Assembly (NCBI GenBank): GCA_043810345.1
Contig: JBDROF010000050.1
Coordinates: 1 to 54,891 of the forward strand
Direction of reading: 5' to 3'
From: QYOJ01 sp043810345
GTDB lineage: Bacteria > Bacteroidota > Bacteroidia > Bacteroidales > FEN-979
Length of the DNA: 54,891 nt
The translations under genes and the position numbers were made by a program. The notes below the pieces were generated by a model. It saw nothing but the letters and a program-made list of their open reading frames with translations. It had not been told where the DNA came from and did not search any database. Below are positions 1 to 8,822 of the stretch, in pieces; position 1 is the stretch's first letter; the number at the start of each line of letters is the position of its first letter.

Positions 1-1
1 G

Positions 2-1243
2 CTCGACTACGCTAAGATGCTGGTGGATATCGGGAAATACGAAAAGGCAATGCCTTACCTGCAGAACTTTCTGGTCTATTATCAGGGCAATACCGAGGTC
101 CAACTGGCCCTTGCCAAAATGGATTTCTGGAAAGGAAAGTACAAAAAGGCTGAGAACAATGCTTCTGAACTGATGACAGCAGATCCGGCTAACACGGAAG
201 CTGCCTCCCTGCGTGACGAGATCCTCATGGCAAAATCACCCTGGATCGGGATGACTGGCTCTTACTATACCGATAACCAGCCACTGCAAACCATCTCTCC
301 GGTGCTCGAAAGCAGCATCTGGCTTCATCCGCTCTCCACGCTGCGTTTCAGTGTTAGATCTCCGTTCTTTTCACAAGGAGGAACATATACGAATGCCCTC
401 TGGGTTCAGGCCGGCAACAGCGCCTTCATCTGGAAAGGGAACTGGAAGATCACAACCGACGTTGGGGTGCTGAAGTACCCCTATAAAAATACTACCACCT
501 GGACAGGGAACCTGGAGCTGGAGAAACGGTCGTTCCGGTACCTGATCATCTCAGCTCAGGCAGAGAGAAAACCATACTTCTACACTGTCAGCAGCATCGA
601 TACCGTGATCAACGAAAACCACTTAGCAGCAGCCATTAGCTGGGATAACTTCAACTCATGGAATGGCCAGGCCTCCTTCAACCTGGATTATTTCCTGGCC
701 GATAAAAATGCGGTCTATGCATTCAGTATTTGGGGGTTTGCACCACCTCTCAAAGCTTCGGTATTTGATTTCCGGCTGGGATATGGATTCAGCTACAGCA
801 CAGCAGATGAGAATCATTTTGAGCCTGTTGGGAAAAAGGCAGATATCATCGCGAACTACGATTCCACTATCGGCATCAAGGGGATCTATTATCCCTATTT
901 TACCCCGGATCGCCAGTCGATCCATTCGGTACTGGTCGCTATCGGGATCCACCCGGTCAAAGGATTCGATATCGGGGCAAGTGGGAACCTGGGTTTCTTT
1001 GCTACGGCAAAGATTCCCTATTTCTACCTGGATACGAATGGCGCTGGTGGATATGTAATTAAGAAAGACTTCAGCAAGAAGCGCTATTTCCCCTTTACCG
1101 TCAGCGCTTTTGCTTCTGTTCAGCTATCCAAAAAAATCAGCCTTCGTGCTGATTACAGATACAATAGCACCTATTTTTATACCGAACATTATGTAGGTTT
1201 GCAACTCAAGATCCACCTCTGGAATGCGAAAAAGCGGAAATAA
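2..1243 (+). CDS. TPR plus outer-membrane beta-barrel protein, 5'-truncated by window edge
   Basis: The reading frame is open from the first bases, so the true start lies upstream. The visible N-terminus has two TPR-like helical pairs (around KYEKAMPYLQNFL and GKYKKAENNASEL). From about residue 75 to the end it is a run of alternating, aromatic-rich beta strands typical of an outer-membrane barrel. TPR followed by a barrel is the architecture of BcsC/PgaA/AlgK-AlgE export proteins. The next gene is a cellulose-synthase-like GT2 overlapping by 20 bp, so the likely role is export of that polysaccharide across the outer membrane. The polymer is not identifiable. A generic YaiO-like barrel is the main alternative. 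Confidence 0.75.
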   Translation, partial: LDYAKMLVDIGKYEKAMPYLQNFLVYYQGNTEVQLALAKMDFWKGKYKKAENNASELMTADPANTEAASLRDEILMAKSPWIGMTGSYYTDNQPLQTISPVLESSIWLHPLSTLRFSVRSPFFSQGGTYTNALWVQAGNSAFIWKGNWKITTDVGVLKYPYKNTTTWTGNLELEKRSFRYLIISAQAERKPYFYTVSSIDTVINENHLAAAISWDNFNSWNGQASFNLDYFLADKNAVYAFSIWGFAPPLKASVFDFRLGYGFSYSTADENHFEPVGKKADIIANYDSTIGIKGIYYPYFTPDRQSIHSVLVAIGIHPVKGFDIGASGNLGFFATAKIPYFYLDTNGAGGYVIKKDFSKKRYFPFTVSAFASVQLSKKISLRADYRYNSTYFYTEHYVGLQLKIHLWNAKKRK

Positions 1244-2816
1244 AAACCTCTGGGAGTTCCGTGACGTAGCGCCGGTGAAGAATCGCGATAAGTTTTTCCT
1301 CCTGGTGCTCGTGATTGCCGGCATGGCAAGCGTCCTCTATTTTGCCGACTGGTGGTTTCGCGAGAAGCACATCAGCACCCTCTGGTTCTTTATCCTGCTG
1401 AGCCTCTTTTTCTGGTATGGCATCTTCCGTCTCATCTTCATCTGGATCAACTACCTGCATATCAAAAAACCTGAACCCATTGCCCCTGAGCAGGGTCTGC
1501 GCGTGGCCATCTTCACCACCAGTTCTCCCGGCGAGCCCCTCGAGATGTTTGAAAAGACGCTGTCTGCCTGTCGCAACATCACCTACCCGCATACCACCTA
1601 TCTGCTCGATGACACCCGGGATCCGAGGTTCCGGGAAGTGGCCGAACGTTACGGGGCAGTGTGGTTGGAACTGGTCGGATTGCCTGGCGCCAAAGCCGGA
1701 AAAGTGAACAAAGCACTGGAGCTGACCGAAGAGGAGTTTATTCTCATCATGGATCCTGACCATATCCCGTTTCCCAACTTCCTGGATCATACCCTTGGGT
1801 TTTTCAAAGATGAAAAGGTTGGCTTTGTCCAGGTTTCACAGGCATACTACAACCAGTACCGATCTTTTACCGCCAAAGGCGCAGCCGAACAAACCTATAC
1901 TTTTTATGGCCCCACCCAGATGGGATTGTTCGGATTAGGAGGGGCGGTAGCGATTGGGGCCAACTGCACCTTCCGCAGGAAGGCGCTCGAAAGTATCGGC
2001 GGACATGGTGTTGGACTGGCCGAAGACCTCATCACTTCCATCCGTATCCATGCTGCCGGCTGGAAATCGGTATTCAATCCCGTGATCGTCAGCCGCGGTC
2101 TGGTTCCTGAAGAATTCGGCTCCTTCTGCAAGCAGCAGCTCAAATGGTCACGTGGGGTCTTTGAAGTAACGTTTGTGGAGGTTCCTAAACTGTTCAGGAA
2201 ACTCACCGGATGGCAGCGACTATCCTACCTGATGATCGGAACCTATTACCTGGTCGGGGTGACTTCCCTCTTTTTTGTGCTGGTCCCCTTCCTCTTCTTC
2301 CTCACCGGGATATTACCAGCCAGCATGCCGTTTGTGGAGTTCCTGATCAATGGCTCGGTGGTGGCAATCCTTGCCATCCTCATCTACCTTTACATCCAGC
2401 GGTGGTTGGTTCATCCGCAAACAGAACGGGGTCTGCACTGGCGTGGGATGGTGCTGAAATTCGCCAGCTGGCCGGTCTTCTTCCTGGGCTTCCTGCTGGG
2501 TGTGGTCAATGCAGAGATCCCTTACATCCCGACAGCGAAGAAGGCAGTAACGGGCTATTTCACCCCTTTTGCAAGGCCTTTAATCGTTCATGTGGTGTTG
2601 TTTATCCTGGCCGTTGTGGTAATCATTATTCAACGAAGGTTTTTAATTCCCGAAAGCGAATTGATCTTGTCGGCAGAAAAGACCTGGGCGATGATAGGAT
2701 TCGCCTTCATCGCCTTCCTGATGTCGCTGGGCGGCGTGATTGCAGCCTGGCAGGGAAGAAATATAAAAGTTGAGGATCCATGGGATACCGTGGATCTGAA
2801 AAACATCAAAACATAA
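1224..2816 (+). CDS. Cellulose-synthase-like family 2 glycosyltransferase (processive, membrane)
   Basis: The 530-aa inner-membrane protein has two N-terminal TM helices (about 24-42 and 50-76), a cytoplasmic GT-A domain and about five C-terminal TM helices (to about 512). Processive GT2 motifs are in order: DD at 129-130, DPD at 177-179, ED at 267-268 with the downstream HAAGW, and QQLKW at 304-308 (the QxxRW motif with Lys for Arg). KAGKVNKA near 157 matches the UDP-sugar site of BcsA-type enzymes. No PilZ domain follows, so direct c-di-GMP control through PilZ is not indicated. The start overlaps the upstream export gene by 20 bp and GH26 follows after 4 bp, so the three form one transcription unit. 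The sugar polymerised cannot be read from sequence. Confidence 0.88.
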   Translation: MRKSGNKNLWEFRDVAPVKNRDKFFLLVLVIAGMASVLYFADWWFREKHISTLWFFILLSLFFWYGIFRLIFIWINYLHIKKPEPIAPEQGLRVAIFTTSSPGEPLEMFEKTLSACRNITYPHTTYLLDDTRDPRFREVAERYGAVWLELVGLPGAKAGKVNKALELTEEEFILIMDPDHIPFPNFLDHTLGFFKDEKVGFVQVSQAYYNQYRSFTAKGAAEQTYTFYGPTQMGLFGLGGAVAIGANCTFRRKALESIGGHGVGLAEDLITSIRIHAAGWKSVFNPVIVSRGLVPEEFGSFCKQQLKWSRGVFEVTFVEVPKLFRKLTGWQRLSYLMIGTYYLVGVTSLFFVLVPFLFFLTGILPASMPFVEFLINGSVVAILAILIYLYIQRWLVHPQTERGLHWRGMVLKFASWPVFFLGFLLGVVNAEIPYIPTAKKAVTGYFTPFARPLIVHVVLFILAVVVIIIQRRFLIPESELILSAEKTWAMIGFAFIAFLMSLGGVIAAWQGRNIKVEDPWDTVDLKNIKT

Positions 2817-2820
2817 AAAG

Positions 2821-3987
2821 ATGGCTAAAAGATCAGGCAGGATAGCTGCAACCATTGCTGCAATCGTATTGGGAATACTGATCGTGATCGTGATTGTTTT
2901 CGCTGGCGACAAATCCCGTGGTCCGCTGGAGAACCTCTTTACCGGAATGGGGGACATGGTTAAAAATATAGAGCACTACTTCATCCTTCAGAAACGGGAG
3001 AACAAGAGGGCCAATAAACTTGACTGGTTCAGTGCCTATAAGCAAAACCTGGATTCCCTGAAGAACCCTTCAGTCATCCTGCTAGGCACCTATGATAACG
3101 AAACCACCGAATCGTTTGAATCCATTATCAACCTCGAAGATTCGCTCCACACAACCTTCCCCCTGATCCATCTTTTCACTGCCTGGGGGAGTAAACCTGA
3201 AGAGCAGTTTCCGGAGCTTCAGGTGGAAACCATCCTGGCACTGGGATCAGTCCCTGTCATATCCTGGGAACCGTGGCTGACCGACTTCGATGAACATGAA
3301 TTCCCGCACCTCCGCCCGGTGAAAGAGAGAGACAAAGGAGGGCTGGCGGATGTTGCCAGGGGAGACTATGACCAATACATCACAGAGTGGGCCGGAGAGG
3401 TTGCGAAGATGAAAGAGCCTCTCTTCCTGCGTATCGGCCATGAGATGAATGATCCCTATCGCTACCCGTGGGGGCCTCAGAACAACAAACCACAGGACTT
3501 CATCGATGCCTGGAAGCACATTCGCCTGATCTTCGACTCGGTTGGCGCCACAAACGTCATCTGGATCTGGTCTCCCCACCCGGCATATGGATATTATGAT
3601 GCCTTTTATCCGGGCAACGAATATGTTGATTACGTGGGAGTCACGGCCCTGAATTACGGTGCCGTTGCCAATTGGTCGCAATGGTGGACGTTCGAGGAGA
3701 TTGCGGGAACCTATTACGATCAGCTGGCATCCTTTAACAAACCGATCATGATCAGCGAGTTCGGCTCCCTGGCTGTAGGGGGCAACAGGAGTGAATGGTA
3801 TGCTGATGCGTTGAGGGAGATCCCGGTGAAATACCCCTTGGTCAAATCAGTGATATTCTTTCACTTCTCCAGTGATAATACCACAACCGAACAAACCCTG
3901 AACTGGTATTTTATTGATGATACCACGATTACCAGGGCGATCATCAACCAGCTCACCCTCTGGCCCGATTCCCTGAAGCCGGAATAA
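2821..3987 (+). CDS. Membrane-anchored glycoside hydrolase family 26 (beta-mannanase-like)
   Basis: The 388-aa protein has an uncleaved-looking N-terminal TM anchor (about 8-28) and an extracytoplasmic (beta/alpha)8 catalytic domain. GH26 landmarks are clear: LRIGHEMN with candidate acid/base Glu208 followed by YPWG, IWIWSPHP, YVDYVGVTALNYG, and IMISEFGS with candidate nucleophile Glu313. GH26 enzymes are mainly beta-1,4-mannanases, with some beta-1,3-xylanases and lichenases. The gene sits 4 bp behind a processive GT2 and its TPR/barrel partner, as BcsZ sits in cellulose operons. This suggests it trims or releases the polymer made here rather than digesting food polysaccharide. Substrate is inferred only. 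Confidence 0.87.
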   Translation: MAKRSGRIAATIAAIVLGILIVIVIVFAGDKSRGPLENLFTGMGDMVKNIEHYFILQKRENKRANKLDWFSAYKQNLDSLKNPSVILLGTYDNETTESFESIINLEDSLHTTFPLIHLFTAWGSKPEEQFPELQVETILALGSVPVISWEPWLTDFDEHEFPHLRPVKERDKGGLADVARGDYDQYITEWAGEVAKMKEPLFLRIGHEMNDPYRYPWGPQNNKPQDFIDAWKHIRLIFDSVGATNVIWIWSPHPAYGYYDAFYPGNEYVDYVGVTALNYGAVANWSQWWTFEEIAGTYYDQLASFNKPIMISEFGSLAVGGNRSEWYADALREIPVKYPLVKSVIFFHFSSDNTTTEQTLNWYFIDDTTITRAIINQLTLWPDSLKPE

Positions 3988-4032
3988 CCTCTGCTTCAGA
4001 TGAATAAAGTCGACATATTTTTTTATTCACTC

Positions 4033-4065
4033 TTTGTTCAGGCAGTATTTTTTGTTATACCTTTG
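4033..4065 (+). promoter_or_regulatory. Bacteroidota-type promoter for the YCF48-like lipoprotein gene
   Basis: TTTG (4033-4036), 21 bases, then TACCTTTG (4058-4065) fits the Bacteroidota -33/-7 consensus TTTG / TAnnTTTG. Transcription would start near 4072, about 14 bases before the ATG at 4086. Confidence 0.55.
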
Positions 4066-4085
4066 TTTACAACATACCTCTCACA

Positions 4086-5144
4086 ATGCATAACATGAGG
4101 CTCCTCGCTGTGATTCTGGCTCTTTGCGGATGCGTATTCACCTCCTGCAAGAAGACGACCACTCCCGATGCACCTGAGAATACCAACGTGGTCGCCTGGG
4201 TCGTGGGATCCATGGATACCAACGGTATCGGGATGATCCTTTACACCGATGATGCCGGGGAGACCTGGAAACGGCAGGGAGATAGCACTATGTTTCTTGG
4301 AGTGGATATTAATGATGTGTGGGCCATCGACCAGCAAAATGCCTGGATCGTATGTTCCGGTAACCGGATCTATCGAACCATCAACGGAGGAACAACCTGG
4401 ATCCCGGTACCTGCACCGTCCATTCCGGGGAATCCGGATCTCTACAGCATCTCCATCCTCAACAACACAACACTCTGGATAAGTGGCGACAAGGGATCTG
4501 TTTTCAGTTCAATTGATGCAGGAAACAAGTGGACAGTCTATGATACTACTATATTTCGTCACGGGTTAATGCAGGGAATCTGTGCCATCACTGACAATAT
4601 AATTTATGTCGCCGGACAGTTCCCACTACAGATTGGAGCGTGGGGATTCATAGCCAGGACCCTGAACGGAGGCATCACATGGGATTCCGTTGAACTGCAA
4701 GGGAATTACAACAGGTATTACTGGATCGGAGTCGCGGCCACAGATTCCAGCAACATCATCGTATATGGTCAATCCGGCCATTATGCCGTTACCCGGAACG
4801 GTGGCAATACATGGGTGAACGGGGATTCCGCCAGTCCCTGCGATTTTAACTGCCTGGTCATGCTAAGCCCGGATGCCTACTGGGGCGCTTGTGACTACGA
4901 CATGATCTTAAAGACGTTTGACGGGGGTGAGACGTGGATCAAACAAACAAGCGCCGGACCGGGAAATATTTTCCTGGTCGGGATCGACACCTACTATTCT
5001 CAGACGGCCCTGATCGTCGGAAAATCAGCGGATTTTCAAACTAAAGGAAAGATCCTGAAAACCATCGATGGCGTGAACCACTGGTACCTGCGCCACGCAT
5101 GCTCATCAAACCTCTCCAAAGTGTCATTTGGACATAATCAGTAA
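4086..5144 (+). CDS. Lipoprotein with YCF48/BNR-like beta-propeller repeats
   Basis: The N-terminus is a lipoprotein signal (MRLLAVILALCGCVFTSCKK) with lipobox FTSC, so the mature protein is lipid-anchored. At least five repeats carry the Asp-box/YCF48 pattern GG-x-TW: AGETWKR, GGTTWIP, GGITWDS, GGNTWVN, GGETWIK. This is a propeller of the type seen in YCF48/HCF136-like and sialidase-like proteins. Bacteroidota carry many such secreted proteins with no assigned ligand. ATG codons at 4086 and 4095 are both possible starts, and the promoter just upstream fits either. It converges on rodA with an 11-bp gap. No enzymatic residues were recognised. Confidence 0.8.
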   Translation: MHNMRLLAVILALCGCVFTSCKKTTTPDAPENTNVVAWVVGSMDTNGIGMILYTDDAGETWKRQGDSTMFLGVDINDVWAIDQQNAWIVCSGNRIYRTINGGTTWIPVPAPSIPGNPDLYSISILNNTTLWISGDKGSVFSSIDAGNKWTVYDTTIFRHGLMQGICAITDNIIYVAGQFPLQIGAWGFIARTLNGGITWDSVELQGNYNRYYWIGVAATDSSNIIVYGQSGHYAVTRNGGNTWVNGDSASPCDFNCLVMLSPDAYWGACDYDMILKTFDGGETWIKQTSAGPGNIFLVGIDTYYSQTALIVGKSADFQTKGKILKTIDGVNHWYLRHACSSNLSKVSFGHNQ

Positions 5145-5155
5145 CCCCTCGACGC

Positions 5156-6415
5156 TTACACTAATTCATACCTGTATGAATCCTGCCGTATCAAAACAAA
5201 TAATAATAAGGTGAATGCCCACAGGGAAGAGCCTCCATAACTGAGGAAAGGCAGCGGGATCCCAATCACCGGCATCAATCCCAACGTCATCCCGATGTTG
5301 ATGGCAAAATGGGTAAAGAGGAGCGCCGCCACCGAATAGCCATAAACCCGGCTGAACTTTGCCCGTTGTCGTTCCGCAATGAGGATGATTCGTGTTAAAA
5401 GCCCAACATAGAGCAGGATCAGCACCAGGCTGCCCAGAAATCCCCACTCCTCTCCAACCGTACAGAAGATGAAATCGGTGCTCTGTTCAGGCACGAAGTT
5501 GAACTTTGTCTGCGTGCCATTCAGGTATCCTTTGCCCAGGACCCCACCCGAACCGATGGCGATCAACGACTGGTTCACATTGTATCCGGCTCCCTTCGGA
5601 TCGATGGTCTTCCCGATCAACACATGGATCCGCTGGCGCTGGTGTGGTTGAAGGATCCGGGTAACGGCATAATCGACCGAGAACACATATCCGGCCGATC
5701 CCGCAAAGAGAAACAGGCTGATCAGCAGGTGACGGAATTTTTTCCGGGTTAACAGGTAAAATATTATGGCCAGGATAAAGAGGATTCCGATCAGGATAAA
5801 TTTATTGATCAGCAGTGCCAGGATGCCGATCACGGGGAGCGCTACCAGGACTATCAATCCAAAACTGCTCATCCCAAAACGGTAAAACACAAGCAGAAAT
5901 GCTAGAAACACCAGGGCTGATCCTGTATCCTTTTGAAGCAGTATCAACAGAACGGGGAAGAAGACGATCAAGGTTGCTTTGACCCAGGTTTTTTTCTTTT
6001 TCAGGTTGAGGTCGATTTTGCTGAAGTATTTGGCCACCGCCAAGGCGGTGGCCGTCTTGGCAAATTCAGAAGGCTGAATGGCCACACTGCCAAGGTGAAA
6101 CCACGACCGTGTTCCGGCGACATCCCGGCCAATGATCAAGACCAGGATGAGCAACAGGATCAACCCGGCATAGATGAACCAAGCAAACTGGGAAAAGAAC
6201 TTGGGATCGATGGCCAGGGTCACGACAGCCAGGATCAGGGCTGCCGCAATCCATATCATCTGTTTTCCGAATTGCTGGGTGACATCTAAGATGCCGGGCT
6301 GCATTTCATCATACACCGCAGAATAGATATTGAACCATCCGAAAAAGACCAGTACAAGGTAAAGGGTTACCAGTACCCAGTCGATCCGGTGAAATATGCC
6401 ACGCTCTATTCTCAT
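5156..6415 (-). CDS. rodA: Rod shape-determining protein RodA (SEDS glycosyltransferase)
   Basis: The 419-aa polytopic protein belongs to the FtsW/RodA/SpoVE (SEDS) family of peptidoglycan polymerases for lateral wall growth. About ten TM segments are visible. Family signatures include SVAIQPSEFAK, GAGYNVNQSLIAIGSGG, GFVPEQST-like NFVPEQSTDFIF, and the C-terminal GIPLPFLSYGGSSL. The ATG at 6415 overlaps the end of the PBP2 gene by 4 bp, indicating translational coupling with its cognate transpeptidase. Length and order (PBP2 then RodA) are normal for the phylum. Confidence 0.95.
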   Translation of the reverse strand: MRIERGIFHRIDWVLVTLYLVLVFFGWFNIYSAVYDEMQPGILDVTQQFGKQMIWIAAALILAVVTLAIDPKFFSQFAWFIYAGLILLLILVLIIGRDVAGTRSWFHLGSVAIQPSEFAKTATALAVAKYFSKIDLNLKKKKTWVKATLIVFFPVLLILLQKDTGSALVFLAFLLVFYRFGMSSFGLIVLVALPVIGILALLINKFILIGILFILAIIFYLLTRKKFRHLLISLFLFAGSAGYVFSVDYAVTRILQPHQRQRIHVLIGKTIDPKGAGYNVNQSLIAIGSGGVLGKGYLNGTQTKFNFVPEQSTDFIFCTVGEEWGFLGSLVLILLYVGLLTRIILIAERQRAKFSRVYGYSVAALLFTHFAINIGMTLGLMPVIGIPLPFLSYGGSSLWAFTLLLFVLIRQDSYRYELV

Positions 6416-8232
6416 CTTGTGATCAGGTTACCGTTGATCATCCGTTCTTTTATTTCCTTCCGCTTCACCTCGCCACGCAGGTACTGTTCAATCATCAGGC
6501 TGGCAATGGGTGCGGCCCAGGAGGCGCCCCATCCGGCATTCTCCACAACGACAGAAATAGCAATCCTGGGGTACTCTTTGGGGGCGAAGGCTACGAATAG
6601 AGAGTGGCTATCTCCATGTGGGTTTTGGGCTGTGCCTGTCTTGGCACAGATCACTATACCATCCACACGGGCATTAGTAGCTGTCCCAGCCTGAACCACC
6701 TTTTCCATCCCATTAATCACTACGTCAAAACAGGCGGGATCCACACTGCAGAAATGTTTTTGCATGAAGGTTCTGTTCACGCTGTCGGGTTTACCTACAC
6801 CCTTAACCACATGAGGGATGATGTAATATCCCCGGTTGGCAATCATCGCTGTCAGGTTTGCCATCTGTAACGGAGTCATCAGGATCTCACCCTGTCCAAT
6901 GGCCAGGGAGATGACTGTGAGGGATCTCCACCTGTTCCGGCCATAATATTTATCATAATAAGCGCTGGACGGGATGTTACCGGAAAGTTCGCTGGGGAGG
7001 TCAAGGCCAACTCTTCTTCCCAGGCCAAAAGTCATAATGTGGTTACGCCAACGGTTGTAAGCCCCTTCCGTGGCATAGAACCCGTCTTTGTCAAGGATCG
7101 ACTTGAAGACCTTACAATAGTAGGTATTACAGGAGTACTGAATCGATTCAGCCAGGTTGAGGGGACCTGTATGATTGTGGCAACTTACCACCTGACCGTT
7201 TCCCAAAGCAAAGCCTCCCGGACATCCGTATTGTGTAGTGGGGAACACAACCCCTTCCTGTAACCCTACCAGGGCGTTGGCAAGTTTGAAGGTAGATCCG
7301 GGGGGATAGGTGGCCATAAGGGCGCGGTTGAACAGGGGGATGGTGATGGTATCGGCATTGAGAAGAGAGAAGTTCTGGTTCCGGATACGACCGACCAGGA
7401 GGTTCGGATCGTAAGAAGGACTGGATACCAGGCAAAGGATCTCCCCGCTGGCAGGTTCGATGGCAACGATGCTCCCCTTTTTGTTTTGCATAAGCTGTTC
7501 ACCCAGGAGTTGAAGGTCGACATCGATTGACGACAAGAGATCTGTTCCCGGAGAGGAAATGGTATCGTAACGCCCATCCTGGAAACTTCCCATATCGCGG
7601 TTGTGAACATCCACCATCCGGATCTTCATCCCCTTGTGACCCCGGAGGACATCCTCATAGGATTTCTCTATTCCACTGATCCCTATGTAGTCACCAGCTT
7701 TGTAATAGGAGTTACCGGCGATGACAGAGGGGCTTGCCTCTCCTACGTATCCAAGCATATGAGCAGCAGTGGAATACGTGTATTTCCGCAGGGTTCGGGG
7801 TTGAACGAAAAAACCGGGAAACATGAACATTTTCTCCTGGAGAGCCCCGAAATTCTCCCTGTTGATCTGTGATTCAAATACCGATGGTTTATAGGAAGAG
7901 TAGCTTCGGGTTCGTTTCAGGCGCTCTCTGAAATCCTCGATCCTGATCTTCAGTAACCGGCAAAACTCTGCAGTATCCAGGGCCTTCACCTGCCGTGGGA
8001 TCACCATCATATCATAAGCTGCTTCGTTGTAAACCAGCAATCTCCCATTCCTGTCGAGGATCAGGCCACGGGCCGGATATTGTGTGATGTACCGAAGCAC
8101 ATTGTTGGAGGCTGAGAGGATGTATTTCTCGGCCATGATCTGGATAAAAAAAAGCCGGATGATAAAGACCAGCCCGGTCAACAGAAAGAGCCCTATAATG
8201 ATGAATTTCCGGTTCAGGTAGAGTTTTTCCAT
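6412..8232 (-). CDS. mrdA: Penicillin-binding protein 2 (elongasome transpeptidase)
   Basis: This class B PBP has a short N-terminal TM anchor (IIIGLFLLTGLVFIIRLFF), a dimerisation/pedestal domain and a C-terminal transpeptidase domain. Active-site motifs are visible: SxxK in PPGSTFK (near residue 313), SxN in YSCNTYY (near 369) and KTG in CAKTGTAQ (near 532). It crosslinks the glycan made by RodA, encoded next with a 4-bp overlap. I chose ATG 8232 (MEKLYLNRK); an in-frame GTG at 8241 would add three residues and touch the upstream lipoprotein stop. MreB, MreC and MreD, often upstream in Bacteroidota, are not adjacent here. Confidence 0.93.
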   Translation of the reverse strand: MEKLYLNRKFIIIGLFLLTGLVFIIRLFFIQIMAEKYILSASNNVLRYITQYPARGLILDRNGRLLVYNEAAYDMMVIPRQVKALDTAEFCRLLKIRIEDFRERLKRTRSYSSYKPSVFESQINRENFGALQEKMFMFPGFFVQPRTLRKYTYSTAAHMLGYVGEASPSVIAGNSYYKAGDYIGISGIEKSYEDVLRGHKGMKIRMVDVHNRDMGSFQDGRYDTISSPGTDLLSSIDVDLQLLGEQLMQNKKGSIVAIEPASGEILCLVSSPSYDPNLLVGRIRNQNFSLLNADTITIPLFNRALMATYPPGSTFKLANALVGLQEGVVFPTTQYGCPGGFALGNGQVVSCHNHTGPLNLAESIQYSCNTYYCKVFKSILDKDGFYATEGAYNRWRNHIMTFGLGRRVGLDLPSELSGNIPSSAYYDKYYGRNRWRSLTVISLAIGQGEILMTPLQMANLTAMIANRGYYIIPHVVKGVGKPDSVNRTFMQKHFCSVDPACFDVVINGMEKVVQAGTATNARVDGIVICAKTGTAQNPHGDSHSLFVAFAPKEYPRIAISVVVENAGWGASWAAPIASLMIEQYLRGEVKRKEIKERMINGNLITR

Positions 8233-8240
8233 TTCTAACA

Positions 8241-8759
8241 CTACTTCCTGAGAGGTATGTCTGTGGTGGTCAGTACATTACTCTTGTTCAGGGCCCTGTC
8301 GTAAAGGAAAAATTCAAACCTTACCGTGTCAAAAGCGGGGGAGGGATCCATGGCGAGCGTATCCAAGATGAAGCCTCTGATAGCCTTTCCCGGATAGTCG
8401 GGATTCAATACAGGTATGCGTGCACTGAATGGAGGTTCAAGAACCACTTCAACATAAATGGAATCCTGCTTCTCGAAATAACGGATCACCAGGTTGTAGT
8501 AATAGTCGCCGCCCCGGTTAAAAGGAGGAAAGGTATCTCCCGGATTCAGTCCAATGTCCCCGTTGCCATCCTGGAAATCGAAAGAGAGAACCCCTTTGAC
8601 AGCGTATTGACCCGTATCGAATATCCGCACGAAGGGCCGCAGAGAGATCTCCGGGATTTCAGAAAACTCTTCCTGCTTGACACAGGAAGAGATGATCAAC
8701 AGTCCGATCAGAGTGGTCATCAACACCCTGATCTGAGTTTTGGGATTATGCCGGTTCAT
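8241..8759 (-). CDS. Small lipoprotein of unknown function, upstream of PBP2
   Basis: From the ATG at 8759 the product begins MNRHNPKTQIRVLMTTLIG and has the lipobox IISSC, so it is a lipoprotein of about 172 aa. The mature part contains FDFQDGNGDIGLNPGD, an acidic stretch seen in Bacteroidota lipoproteins of unknown role, and looks beta-rich. Its stop touches the PBP2 gene, so the two are probably co-transcribed. An upstream ATG at 8792 would add 11 residues lacking signal-peptide character and was rejected. No enzymatic motif was recognised. A role near the cell envelope is inferred only from lipidation and neighbours. Confidence 0.72.
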   Translation of the reverse strand: MNRHNPKTQIRVLMTTLIGLLIISSCVKQEEFSEIPEISLRPFVRIFDTGQYAVKGVLSFDFQDGNGDIGLNPGDTFPPFNRGGDYYYNLVIRYFEKQDSIYVEVVLEPPFSARIPVLNPDYPGKAIRGFILDTLAMDPSPAFDTVRFEFFLYDRALNKSNVLTTTDIPLRK

Positions 8760-8771
8760 TTTGTATCTTTG
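8739..8771 (+). promoter_or_regulatory. Candidate promoter for the LuxE-like gene
   Basis: TTTG (8739-8742), 21 bases, then TATCTTTG (8764-8771) matches TTTG / TAnnTTTG. The predicted start is near 8778, leaving a leader of about 45 bases before 8823. It overlaps the first codons of the divergent lipoprotein gene. Confidence 0.45.
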
Positions 8772-8822
8772 ATGAGACGCTAAATTAAACAATTTTCCGA
8801 TTGTTAGGGTGTTTCAAATCCA

